Shown here piece by piece: positions 1 through 9,411 of a stretch of 64,000 bases of DNA; position 1 is the stretch's first letter, and each line of letters opens with the position of its first letter. This stretch comes from Pseudoxanthomonas sp. NC8. GTDB lineage: Bacteria > Pseudomonadota > Gammaproteobacteria > Xanthomonadales > Xanthomonadaceae. A program made the position numbers and the translations under genes. The stretch spans positions 2,231,001 to 2,295,000 of the forward strand of contig CP060419.1 in NCBI GenBank assembly GCA_025232375.1. The letters run 5' to 3'. The notes beneath the pieces were generated by a model. The model ran no database searches and was not told the origin of the DNA. It saw only the letters and a list, made by a program, of their open reading frames with translations.

Positions 1-1882
1 CCTTGGGCGCCTGCTCCGAAGGTGCGTGGCTGCCGTCCCAGCGGGTGATCCGCAGCTGCTGGCCGACCACCTGGGCCTTCTGCAGGTGCGACATGATTTC
101 CGGCGGCATGCCCTCGGGCAGGTCCAGGATGGAGTGGTCGTCGTGGATGTCGATGCGGCCGATGAAGCGGCTCTCCAGCCCGGCCTCGTTGGCGATCGCG
201 CCGACGATGTTCCCCGGCTTGACCCCGTGCGCGTGGCCGACCTCGACCCGGTAGGTCTCCATTCCCGTATCCGGTGCCGAACGCGGCGGCTTGGCCGCGC
301 GCGGCGGGCGCGCGCCGAATTCCGGATCGGCCGCACGCGGCGGGCGCGCGGCGAAGTCGGATTCGTGCGGGCGCTGCGGACGCGGCGTGGAATCGGATCC
401 GTGCGGGCGTGGCGGGCGCGGCGTGAAGCCCTCGTCGTTCGATCGCGGCGGACGCGGTCCGCGGCGCTCGTCGGCACCCGCGTCGCGCGGCGCACGCTCG
501 AAACGCGGCGCCGGCGCCGGCTCCCTCGCCTCCAGGAACAGCGGCGTCTCGCCCTGCAGCAACCGCGCGAGCGCGGCGGCGATCTCGTTGGAGCCCACGT
601 CGTGCTCGCCGGCGTAGCGATCCATGAGTTCGCGGTACGGCTCCAGGCCGCCGGCTTCCAGCGCGCCGGAGATCTTCTCGAAGAAACGCGCCACGCGGCG
701 GTCGTTGACCGCCTCCACCGTCGGCAGGCGCATTTCCTCGATCGGCTGGCGGGTGGCGCGCTCGATCGCGCGCAGCATGCCCTTTTCGCGCGGGGTGACG
801 AACAGGATCGCGTCGCCACTGCGACCGGCACGGCCGGTGCGGCCGATCCGGTGCACGTAGCTTTCGGTGTCGTACGGGATGTCGTAGTTCAGCACGTGGC
901 TGATGCGCTCGACGTCCAGGCCGCGCGCGGCCACGTCGGTAGCCACCAGCACGTCGAGCTTGCCGTCCTTGAGCTGCTGGATGGTGCGCTCGCGCTGCTG
1001 CTGCTGGATGTCGCCGTTGATCGCCGCGGCGGCCTTGGCCGCGCGCCTGCAGCTTCTGCGCCAGTTCCTCGGTGCCGGCCTTGGTCCGGGCGAACACGAT
1101 CATCGCGTCGAACGGCTCGGCCTCGATGATCCGGGTGAGCGCGTCGAGCTTGTGCATGCCGCTGACGAACCAGTAGCGCTGCCTGATGTTGGCCGAGGTC
1201 GTGGTCTTGGCCGCGATGGTGACTTCGGCCGGATCCTTGAGGTAGGTCTGGGCGATGCGCCGGATCGGCGCCGGCATCGTCGCCGAGAACAGCGCCACCT
1301 GGCGCGTCGGCGGGGTCTTCTGCAGCACGGCCTCGACATCGTCGATGAAGCCCATGCGCAGCATCTCGTCGGCCTCGTCCAGGATGGCAGGCACTTCAGC
1401 TCGGACAGGTCCAGCGTGCCGCGGTTGAGGTGGTCGATCACCCGCCCCGGGGTACCGACGACGACGTGCACGCCGCGGCGCAATGCGGCCAGCTGCGGGC
1501 CGTAGCCCTTACCGCCGTAGATCGGCAGGACATGGAAGCCGGGCATCTTGGTGGCGTAGCGCTGGAACGCCTCCGCGACCTGGATGGCCAGTTCGCGCGT
1601 AGGCGCCAGCACCAGCGCCTGCGGCTTGCCCCGCGACAGGTCCAGGTTGGCCAGCACCGGCAGCGCGAACGCGGCGGTCTTGCCGGTACCGGTCTGGGCG
1701 GTGCCGAGCACGTCGCGCCCGCCGAGCAGGGCCGGGATGGTGGCCGCCTGGATCGGCGACGGCGATTCGTAGCCGACTTCGGCCAGGGCGGCCAGCAACG
1801 GCGCGGGCAGGCCGAGGTCGCCGAAACGCGGCGCGGCGGGGGTTTCTTGATCGGGGAGGACATCCGAAAGCTCCGGCGGCAC
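1..1882 (-). CDS. deaD: DEAD-box ATP-dependent RNA helicase (DeaD/CsdA type), 3' end outside window
   Basis: ATP-driven RNA unwinding, typically in ribosome assembly and mRNA turnover at low temperature. From the start at 1882 one sees the Q-motif ([11 protein letters not shown], then SPIQ), Walker A AQTGTGKT, motif Ia PTRELAIQ and Ib GTPGR. After two frame changes the second RecA lobe continues ([21 protein letters not shown]). The C-terminus is an Arg-rich linker (about 260-540) and a DbpA-like RNA-binding domain ([13 protein letters not shown]) that runs off the window. Lesions: near 1385 (just before the DEAD motif; one base of CCTGG missing) and near 1035 (CCAAGG where [13 protein letters not shown] needs CCAGG). 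RhlE or DbpA are less likely because of the long linker plus terminal DbpA domain. Confidence 0.9.
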
Positions 1883-2019
1883 GCCTGGCTGGCGCGGCGA
1901 ACGTGCGGGGAAGGCCGCTTATTGTGCGCCCGATGGCCCGGGCTTGTCGCGTAGCGGCTGAATAGGCATGGGCCACCCATTCAGGCGGCCGCGCGCCAGG
2001 CCGCGGTGCAGGCGCCGGT

Positions 2020-3196
2020 TCAGCCGCCGCCTCCGGCCGCCGCAGGCGCCTCGCCCACGCCCACCGCCGGCGCGTCGCCGGCGGTCGATGCCTCGCCGAC
2101 CGCCGGTGGCGGCGCCTCGGCCGGGAGCACTTCGGGCAGCTCGTTGAATTCGGCCAGCGGGCTCTCGGCCGGGCAGTCGTCGTCGGGAAAACCGAAATCG
2201 CGGCGCAACTGCAGGCCGCACGCATTGAGCGCGTACACCCCGCCCTGCATGCGGCAGCGCTCGTCGAAGGCGCGCACACCAGGCATCGCGGCGGCGCATG
2301 AAGTCGTCGCCGCACTTGTCCAGCAGCCGCACCCGGTCCAGGTCGTCCTGTGCGGCGTTGTTGCCGTCCAGCCCGTACAGCGCCAGCTCGTCGGGGGTGA
2401 GCAGGCGCAGGCTGCGGTTGGGTACGGTCTTCATCACGTCGGCCAGCAGCGGCGAAGCGCCGTTGCGCTCCAAGTACTCGCGCACCGTCGAATACACCGC
2501 CTGCAGCTCGGTGTTCAGTTCGGTGCGGCTGGTGGCGGTGGAACTGAGCCGGATGATGCGGTGGATGCCGACCCGCCCGGCGAGCCTGCGGCTGTCGCCA
2601 CCGGCGAGCACGAACACGCAGGCGCTGTGGCAGACCGAATCCTCGCGCACCCAGATCGTCCAGTGGTTGGCACCGATCCAGTCGCCGGCGCGGACCGCGT
2701 CCTCGACCTGGCCGCCGGTGGAATCCAGGTCCAGCACACGGCTTTCGACGCCGAGGCTGTCGGCCACCCGCGTCACCCGCTCGACCAGCGCGGTGAAATC
2801 GTTGGCGATCTTGCCGCGGTAGCGCAGCCGCAGCACGTCGCCCGGACGGCACGGCTCGATCAGGTGTCGCAGGTTCGCGCGGGTCGGCGAGGACAGCGGC
2901 TCGCCATCGCCCCGCCGGTAGTCGAGCCCGCAATCGATCCAGGCCTGCCCTGACGCCAGCTGGATCGGCGACCAGTCCGCCGCCCGGGGGACCGGCGGCG
3001 GAGCGGTCGTGGCCGGCGCGGCAGGCAGGCTGGTGACCACCGGCGCGCGGCTGACCGCACCGCCCTCCTCCGGCGAGGCCACGGTCTGGGTCCGGATCTG
3101 GCCGGGCTGTTCGGCCGGCCCGGTCGTGGCCGGGCGATTGCAGCCGGGCAACAGGGACAGGCAGGTAAGGAGCAGGCAGGCACGCAGGATCGGCAT
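2020..3196 (-). CDS. Lipoprotein with ClpP/serine-dehydrogenase-like fold (COG3904-like)
   Basis: About 390 residues once a frameshift near 2285 (at a CCTGG) is joined. The N-terminus is a signal peptide ending in a lipobox (LSLLPGC), so the protein is probably anchored in an envelope membrane. The middle (about residues 140-240) has the hallmarks of periplasmic ClpP-like proteins: LDLDSTGGQVEDAV, then DSVCHSACVFVLAGG with a candidate nucleophilic Ser, then VGIHR with a candidate His. The tail is Pro/Ala/Gly-rich. This family is predicted to be a protease or peptidase, with no established substrate. The assignment rests on motifs and the function is inferred. Confidence 0.6.
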
Positions 3197-3273
3197 CGCG
3201 AGGCAGGCACGGGGGACTGCGCCAGTCTAGGCGCTGGGTCCACGCAAGCAACCGGCACTGAACGCGCCGGCGT

Positions 3274-3666
3274 TCAGTGCAGCAACGGCAAGAGCACGGT
3301 CACCAGTCCCGCCATCGCCACGCCCCAGACCAGCGAGCGCACGTACGGTATGCCGGTAAGGTACAGCGGCACGTAGAGCACCCGCGCCCACAGGTACAGC
3401 TGCACGCCCCACGCCGTCGCCTCGCCGGTGCGCCCGGCCAGCACCACGCCCGGGACCGCCGCGGCGAAGAACGGGAAGGTCTCGAGGAAATTGCGGAACG
3501 CGCGCTCGGCGCGTCCGGCCGCGCCGGCCAGCGGACGCGGCTCGCCATCACGCGCGCCGACGTTCCAGCGGCTGCCGCGCTGCGCCGTCGCTGGGGTCGC
3601 CGCCAGCAGCAGCTGCACGAAGCCGAGCACGACCGCCCAGCCGAGGAATTGCAGTTCGATGCCCAT
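3274..3666 (-). CDS. MAPEG-family integral membrane protein
   Basis: Intact 130-residue protein with four hydrophobic segments, the usual MAPEG layout. The pattern GSRWNVGARDGEPRPL followed by AERAFRNFLETFPFFAA in the loop after the first helix matches bacterial MAPEG proteins (glutathione-linked eicosanoid-metabolism relatives). Bacterial members have no firm physiological role. It faces away from the FUSC exporter gene across a 76-bp gap. Confidence 0.85.
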   Translation of the reverse strand: MGIELQFLGWAVVLGFVQLLLAATPATAQRGSRWNVGARDGEPRPLAGAAGRAERAFRNFLETFPFFAAAVPGVVLAGRTGEATAWGVQLYLWARVLYVPLYLTGIPYVRSLVWGVAMAGLVTVLLPLLH

Positions 3667-3730
3667 GCCGTTTCCTTGCGTGGATGCGCGCGCAGCGTAG
3701 CAGCCCCGGCGCCATGGGACGGCTGGACGC

Positions 3731-3736
3731 TACGAT
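3731..3736 (+). promoter_or_regulatory. Candidate -10 (TACGAT) of the FUSC gene, leaderless arrangement
   Basis: TACGAT ends six bases before the ATG at 3743, with no Shine-Dalgarno between. If real, the transcript would start at or very near the start codon. Consensus match only. Confidence 0.3.
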
Positions 3737-3742
3737 GCGCGC

Positions 3743-5647
3743 ATGAGCGTACCGGCCCCACCATCCCCGCCACCGCGTCCGGATGCGCGCACGCTGCTGG
3801 CGGAGATGAGGCGCATCCGCCCGGCTCCACCGCAGCGCGCGGGGTTCGCGCTGCGCGCGGCACTGGCGATGGGCGTACCGATCCTCGCCGGCTGGTACGC
3901 GGACGACACGGCGGCGGGACTGATGGCCACCATCGGCGGATTCACTGCGCTGTACTGCAGTGGCCGTCCCTACTACGCCCGCGGGATCGCACTGGCGGTG
4001 ATCGCCGTTTCGTTCGCCGGCGCGGTGATGTTCGGCCTTGGGCTGGCACCTGGCCGTGGCTGGTGGTGCCGGTCCAGCGCTGGTCGCGATGCTCGCCACC
4101 TGGCTGTGCCGCGCTACCCGGATCGGACCGCCCGGCGCATACCTGTTCGTGCTGGCCTGTGCCGCCGGCACCGCGATACCGGCCCAGCACCTTTCGCCGT
4201 GGCATGCGGGCTCGCTGGTCCCCAGCCGGCGGCGCGTTCGCCTGGCTGCTGCACATGGCCGGCGCGCTGGTATGGCCGCGCGGGCCGGAACGCCGCGCGG
4301 TCGCGGCGGCGGCGCGGGCGGTCGCCGCCTGGATCGCCAGCAGCGACGGCGCGGCCCACGCCCCACGCCGCCACGCCGCGCAGGCCCTGCATGACAGCTG
4401 GCAGATGCTGGTCGGCTTCCAGCCCATCCCGGCGCGCGAACACGGCGAACTGGCCCGGTTGCGTGCGCTCAACCGGGAGCTGCACCTGCTGTTCGCTTCG
4501 ACCCTCGACGGCGGAGCGTCGCCGGAACGCGACGCCGGGGCACTGGCACGTGCGCGGGCGATCGCCACCGAGGCAGGCCTGCCGGCGATCCGGCGCCCAC
4601 CGTCGCTGCCGGCGGACGCGATCCCCCGGGGGTATCCGCGCTCGTGGACGCTGCTGCGCGAGGGCCTTGGCCCCGGGCTCGAACGCGCGGCGGGTGGTGC
4701 TGCGCGTCGGCCTTAGCCTGCCTGCTCGCCGGCACCGTGGCCGGCCTGCTGGACCTGGAACGTGCCTACTGGGCCGTCGCCGCGGCGCTGCTGATGCTGC
4801 ACCGGGGCTTCGACTGGCCACGCACGCTGCAGCGCAGCCTCGAACGCACGCTCGGCACCTGGGCCGGACTGCTGCTCGCCGGCGCGATCCTGTGGCTGCA
4901 CCCGTCCGGGCCCTGGCTGGCGCTGCTGGTCGCGATGCTGCAGTTCATCATCGAACTTGTCGTGGTCCGCAACTACGCGATCGCCGCGATCTTCATCACC
5001 GGCGCGGCCCTGACCATCGCCAGCGGCGGCCGTCCGGTGGACGACGTCGCCGGGCTGCTGCTGACCCGCGGACTGGACACCCTGCTCGGCTGCGCCTGCG
5101 CCCTGCTCGCCTTCCGCCTGCTGCCGCCGCGCACCGATGCGCGCACGGTCGCCGCCGGCATCGGCCAGTGCCTGTTCGCGATCCGCGAAGTCTGCGCGTG
5201 GCTGGTGCGCAACGACGTCACCCGCCCGGCCGCACGTGCCACGCGTCGCGACCTGCAGCACCACAGCTTCATCCTCGACCAGGCCTGGACGAGGCGATCG
5301 CCGGCTCCGACGCCGAACGTCGCGACGCGGCGGCATGGTGGCCGGCGGTGGCGGCCTGCCAGCGGCTGGTCTACCGCGTACTGGGAGCCTGCTGGGACAT
5401 GGAACGCCAGCTTCCGGACGGCACCGGCGGCGGTGCAGTCGCCGCGGCACCGACGATGCAGGATGCGCAGCGGATCGATGCGGCCCTGCAAGACCAGGCC
5501 CACGCCTTGGCTGGGGCTGCAGTCGCCCCCGTGCTGCCGCCGCTGCCACCACTGCTGGAACCGGATATGGGCGACCTGCGCGAGCTCCTCGTGCAACTGC
5601 GCGAACGCGCGCTCACTCCGCCGGCGACCCGGGCTCCACCGCGTTGA
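3743..5647 (+). CDS. FUSC-family inner-membrane transporter (fusaric acid resistance / YccS-like)
   Basis: Integral membrane protein of about 640 residues related to aromatic-acid and fusaric-acid efflux components. It has two clusters of hydrophobic helices: N-terminal (FALRAALAMGVPILAGWYA, GLMATIGGFTALY) and central (VLRVGLACLLAGTVAGL, YWAVAAALLMLHRG, LVVVRNYAIAAIFI), each followed by a soluble stretch. This is the duplicated FUSC layout. Four lesions break the frame: 4047 (CCTTGG), 4215 (CCCCAGCC where LVLAGGAFAW needs CCTGGCC), 4711 (CCTTAG) and 5287 (one G lost in CCTGGG). Each repairs to a continuous family-like sequence. The 3' end overlaps the convergent gene at 5613 by 35 bases. Substrate unknown. 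Confidence 0.8.
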   Translation: MSVPAPPSPPPRPDARTLLAEMRRIRPAPPQRAGFALRAALAMGVPILAGWYADDTAAGLMATIGGFTALYCSGRPYYARGIALAVIAVSFAGAVMFGLGLAPGRGWWCRSSAGRDARHLAVPRYPDRTARRIPVRAGLCRRHRDTGPAPFAVACGLAGPQPAARSPGCCTWPARWYGRAGRNAARSRRRRGRSPPGSPAATARPTPHAATPRRPCMTAGRCWSASSPSRRANTANWPGCVRSTGSCTCCSLRPSTAERRRNATPGHWHVRGRSPPRQACRRSGAHRRCRRTRSPGGIRARGRCCARALAPGSNARRVVLRVGLSLPARRHRGRPAGPGTCLLGRRRGAADAAPGLRLATHAAAQPRTHARHLGRTAARRRDPVAAPVRALAGAAGRDAAVHHRTCRGPQLRDRRDLHHRRGPDHRQRRPSGGRRRRAAADPRTGHPARLRLRPARLPPAAAAHRCAHGRRRHRPVPVRDPRSLRVAGAQRRHPPGRTCHASRPAAPQLHPRPGLDEAIAGSDAERRDAAAWWPAVAACQRLVYRVLGACWDMERQLPDGTGGGAVAAAPTMQDAQRIDAALQDQAHALAGAAVAPVLPPLPPLLEPDMGDLRELLVQLRERALTPPATRAPPR

Positions 5648-6002
5648 CCTGGGCTTTAGCCGCTTCGGCCTCGTCCTCGCCGAAGCTGCGCATCCCGGTC
5701 TGCGGAAAGAATTTCCCGGTAAGGTCGGTGGCCGACGCGATCCACTGCCGGCCGGTCACCACCGCGCCACGCGCGAAACGGTCGAACTGGCCGACCTTGC
5801 CCAGCGCGAAACGCAGGTCGCGCGCCAGCGCGGCGGGCGTGATGCCGGTGAAGTCGCGCAGGTCGCAGTAGATGCCGATGCGCGGATATCGCGCCAGCCG
5901 CGCTTCGAGGTCCCCGATGCAACGGTCGTAGTCCTCGGCGGTCAGCGTGCCGGAGAACCGGTACGCGCCCACGTGCGCCGGCCCGGGCAGGATCTCGATC
6001 AT
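5613..6002 (-). CDS. SpoIIAA-like (STAS-related) protein
   Basis: Intact 129-residue soluble protein. The pattern GTLTAEDYDRCIGDLEARL, IGIYCDLRDFTGITPAAL, then a C-terminal RQWIASATDLTGKFFP fits the SpoIIAA-like family (alpha/beta STAS-type fold). Members are often membrane-associated lipid-binding or regulatory proteins without defined function. It converges with and overlaps the FUSC gene, so antisense interference between the transcripts is possible. Confidence 0.75.
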   Translation of the reverse strand: MIEILPGPAHVGAYRFSGTLTAEDYDRCIGDLEARLARYPRIGIYCDLRDFTGITPAALARDLRFALGKVGQFDRFARGAVVTGRQWIASATDLTGKFFPQTGMRSFGEDEAEAAKAQVNAVEPGSPAE

Positions 6003-6198
6003 CGATAAGGCCTCGCTGCGGGAATCCCGCGCAGGATAGCGCCGGTCCTACGCCGATTTCACCGCACCTTGCCGCGTACTGAACATGCACCGGGCCACGC
6101 TGGCCTGCGCCGGCATCGGCCGCACCGATGCCTATAGCGCCGCCCCTCGCGGGCAGACGGCTCCCCGCCGCCTGCCCTGCCATCCCAGGAGAAATGCC

Positions 6199-6559
6199 AT
6201 GGCCTACGTCGACGGTTTCGTGCTGGCGGTTCCCACCGCCAACCGCGAGAAGTTCCTTGCCCACGCCCGCGAATTCGATCCGGTATTCCTCGAATTCGGC
6301 GCCACCCGCGTCCCGGGAGTGCTGGGGCGACGACGTGCCGCACGGCAAGGTCACCGACTTCCACCGCGCGGTGCAGGCGGGCGACGACGAGACGGTGGTG
6401 TTCTCGTGGGTCGAGTGGCCGGACAAGGCCACCCGCGACGCCGGCATGAAGAAGATGATGGAAGACCCGCGCATGGACCCGAACGCCAACCCCATGCCGT
6501 TCGACGGAAAGCGGATGATCTTCGGCGGTTTCTCACCGGCGCTCGACCTCAAGCACTGA
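6199..6559 (+). CDS. DUF1428 family protein (YbaA-like)
   Basis: About 119 residues: MAYVDGFVLAVPTANREKF at the start, then CWGDDVPHGKVTDFHRAV, VVFSWVEWPDKATRD and a terminal KRMIFGGF, all typical of DUF1428 (ferredoxin-like fold, dimeric alpha/beta-barrel group). A purine-rich AGGAGAA lies just before the ATG. The frame breaks near 6320, where GTCCCGGGAGTGC stands for an expected CCTGG-containing GTCCTGGAGTGC. Biochemical role unknown. Confidence 0.8.
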
Positions 6560-6610
6560 CGCGTGCGCGCGCGGGCGATCCGTCGCCCGCGCATGCCGGA
6601 ACGGATGCGC

Positions 6611-7342
6611 TCAGCCGGGCGGCAGCCCGCCCCCAGGCGCGCGCGAATCCCTGCCAAGGCAGCGGTGGCCGGGACCAGGTGGATCAGTACGAAGTTGGTC
6701 GCGAACAGCGCCAGCTGCACCACGAACGCGCTGCGTCCATGGCGGCCGCGGTCGCGCCAGACCAGCAGGCCGAGGATCGCGAACACCACGCCGTAGCTGA
6801 TCCACAGCACGCCCATGCCCAGCTGCGGCGCCAGTCCGCCGACGATTCGCGCCAGCGCCGGATCGATCATCACCAGCGCGGTGCCGACCATGTAGCGCGC
6901 ATGCAGTGCCACGTCGCGGCGGTGGACGATCGCCAGCGTCCAGAACAGCAGGAACATCGCCGCCGCGGCCAGGCCGAGGTAGAGGATCACGCACTGCATG
7001 CCGAAACCCTGCGGCGCCACCGCGGCCATGCGCACCTGCGACAGCAGCACGCAGGTCACCACGATCGCCGGCATAAGGCCGTAGGAGAGGCGACCGACCT
7101 GCCGATGCAATCTTAAGGCGCCGCGTGCGTATCAGCAGCGGCTGGACGAACAGCATCGCCAACCACGAAAGCATCAGTCCCGCGTGCAGGTGTGTCACCG
7201 CATCCATCGCGGCGACACGGCTGACATACGGCTTCCAGAAGCCGACCAGCGCCAGCGCCAGCAGCGCGGCGATCCACACCGGCGTGCCGGTACCCCACAA
7301 ACCCGGGCGCCGCGGTGCGGCGCCGTCCATCGGTACTGCCAT
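6611..7342 (-). CDS. Multipass integral membrane protein, unrecognised
   Basis: About 235 residues with six or seven hydrophobic helices: PVWIAALLALALVGF, LHAGLMLSWLAMLFVQPLL, GLMPAIVVTCVLLS, CVILYLGLAAAAMFLLFW, GVLWISYGVVFAILGLLVW, FVVQLALFATNFVLIHLVP. A THLHAG motif plus HRQVGRLSY give conserved-looking histidines, reminiscent of DUF2306-type membrane proteins. I cannot assign a function. Frame changes lie near 7112 and 6655 (CCTTGG). The 3' end is uncertain: the written frame stops at 6611, while repair of the 6655 site would extend to about 6549 and slightly overlap the DUF1428 gene. Confidence 0.6.
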   Translation of the reverse strand: MAVPMDGAAPRRPGLWGTGTPVWIAALLALALVGFWKPYVSRVAAMDAVTHLHAGLMLSWLAMLFVQPLLIRTRRLKIASAGRSPLLRPYAGDRGDLRAAVAGAHGRGGAAGFRHAVRDPLPRPGRGGDVPAVLDAGDRPPPRRGTACALHGRHRAGDDRSGAGANRRRTGAAAGHGRAVDQLRRGVRDPRPAGLARPRPPWTQRVRGAAGAVRDQLRTDPPGPGHRCLGRDSRAPGGGLPPG

Positions 7343-7726
7343 GACTCAGTCTCCCAGAACAATGGGAGCTCAAACGCCGCCACCCACCGCAACCGGACAG
7401 CCTGGATCGCTGCGCAGGCATGTCCCGCACAGGTGCACTGCAATGCGTCGCCGTGCCCGCGCCATCGACCGTCCGCAATCCACAGCCGTGCGAACGCGTA
7501 TGGCCGCCGGCGTCCACGCATGCCGTTCGCGGGTGCCGGCCTTGCGCGCCGGTCCCGGCATGCGACAGGCACCGCGACGCCCCGGGCGCCTGCGGCGGAT
7601 GAGGCGGATGCGGATACGCGCGGATTTCCGTTGCCTCGGCGAAGGCGTCGCGCACAAGCGCGGGCCATCTTCTTCGCCGCACGCGCGGCGCCGAAGCGGG
7701 CATGCTTCCGTGCGCGCGGCCGGCCC
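7343..7726. other. 384-bp stretch without a gene
   Basis: No open frame here has recognisable protein character. A small inverted repeat (CTCCCA at 7351-7356, TGGGAG at 7363-7368) sits just upstream of the minus-strand membrane protein start and could be an operator. Nothing else stands out. Confidence 0.5.
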
Positions 7727-8447
7727 TTACGCCGGCAGCGACTGCCCTGGCCGGTGCAGCGCCCAGAAGCCGATGTCGCCGCGATGGCGGTAGCCCATCG
7801 CTTCGTACAGGCCCAGCGCGCGCGGATTGTCACGGCTGACGTGCAGGAACGGCGTACTGCCGCGGGCGAGCGTGTCGTTGCCCAGCATCGCGGTCAGCCG
7901 CCGCGCGTATCCGCGGCCGAGGAAATCCGGGTGGGTGCAGATCGCGCTCATCTCGCGGAAGCCGTCGGCGCCCGGGCGTTCGCCGATCATCGCCGCCAGC
8001 CGCCCGTCCATGGTAGATGCCGAAGTAGCGGCCCAGCTCGATTGTCCGCGGCCGGAAATAGTGCGGATACACCCGCGCGGTCAGGGCCAGCACGTCCGCG
8101 CGATGGTCCTCGCCCGGGGCCACGACCTGCGGCCCGGCCATCATGTCCAGCGGCGCGGCGCACACCATCTGCGCCAGCGGCCGGAACGCCTCCAGCCGCC
8201 AGCCCCGGGGCAGGCCCGCGGGCACAACGCCCAGCAGGTAGACCGATTCGCCCGGTGCCACCAGCGCGCGCAGGGCCTCGACCACGTCGGCATCGGCAGC
8301 GGCCACGCCCAGGAACGGCGCATGGTCGGCCGGAAAGCGCGCAGCGGCGCCCGCAGTGCGGGCCAGCCCGCGGTGCACGGTTTGCAGCGAGGACCAGAAC
8401 GGGTTGTCGAGCTGGCGGGCGTCGGCGATCGAAGTCATTGCCTGCAC
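7727..8447 (-). CDS. GNAT-family N-acetyltransferase (FR47-like C-terminal domain)
   Basis: About 238 residues. The C-terminal half carries the acetyl-CoA pocket: MSAICTHPDFLGRGYARRL (the R/Q-x-x-G-x-G/A loop) and FLHVSRDNPRALGLYEAMGY, as in FR47-type GNATs. The N-terminal half (NPFWSSLQTVHRGLA) is the usual partner region. The frame breaks near 8012, where CCATGG replaces the CCTGG expected from FGIYLDGRLAAMIG. Acceptor substrate unknown. Confidence 0.8.
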
Positions 8448-8472
8448 CTGTTCCTGCCGGCGTCCGTTCGCA

Positions 8473-9380
8473 TCACGGCGCTGCAGGCCGGCTGCGGTCG
8501 CCGAACAGCCACAGCATGGAGCGCCGGTAGGCTTCGCCGATGCTCGCCGAATGGGTGCCTTCGGGAAGTGCGATCAACTGCACCGTCCACGGCACGTCGT
8601 CGCGCCGCGCGCGGGTAGCCGCCCATTCGCGGGCCAGACGCACGCGTTCAACCGTATCGCGGCCACCGCTGGCCACGACCACGCCCAGGTCGTCGCGCCG
8701 GTGAGCGGCGGGCGCGGCGAACAGGAGCTCGCGCGCCGGCGACGGCGACGGGTTGCTGGCGATCCGGCCCCAGAACAGGTCCGGATCCCGCAGCGCCGAC
8801 CAGAGCACGAAGTAGCCCCCGCGCGACTGGCCCAGCCAGCACGCGCCGGTCGGCATCGGCGTGGTAGCGGCGCTCCACCTCGGGCAGCAGCTGCTCGCGC
8901 AGGAACGGCAGGAACCGGTCCGCCCCACCCTGATCGGGCGCGGTATCAGCACCTTGCCCGGTGAAATCGACGTTGCGCTTGTTGGTCGCCGGGTCGAAGT
9001 CGCCATAGGCGATTCCCACCACGATTGCTTCGGGCAGTTTCTCGTCGTAATTCAGGAACAGATGGGTCGGCGCTAAGGATCGGGAACAGGCTGTCGCCGT
9101 CGAGCACGTACACGACCGGATACGCCTGCGCCCGGCTGGCGTCGTCGCCCTCGGGCAGGCGCACGTAGATGTGGTGGACGCGATCGGTGAAGCGCGACTG
9201 CAGCGGGAAATAATCCCCGCGCAGCGCCGGCAGGTGATCCAGCGGCACAACGGGCCGTTCCGGCGATGCCGCCTGCCCCGCCGGCGCTGGCGGTGCGCTC
9301 GCCGCGCATGCGCACGCCAGCACCAGCAACGCCATCGCCAGCCATGCGCGGATCGCGTCCATGGATCGCGTCATCCTCAT
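8473..9380 (-). CDS. Secreted esterase, alpha/beta-hydrolase (Fes/IroE-like)
   Basis: About 300 residues with an N-terminal hydrophobic signal ([17 protein letters not shown], possible lipobox VLAC). Body: [36 protein letters not shown], then the nucleophile elbow GQSRGGYF and near the C-terminus a [15 protein letters not shown]is region. This is the layout of siderophore esterases and putative-esterase family members. Lesions: 9066 (CCTTAG where [11 protein letters not shown] needs CCTGG) and near 8838, just before the elbow. No siderophore genes adjoin it, so its substrate is open. Confidence 0.75.
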
Positions 9381-9411
9381 GCCCTCGCCGCTCGCAACCA
9401 CCCAGAGTCGA

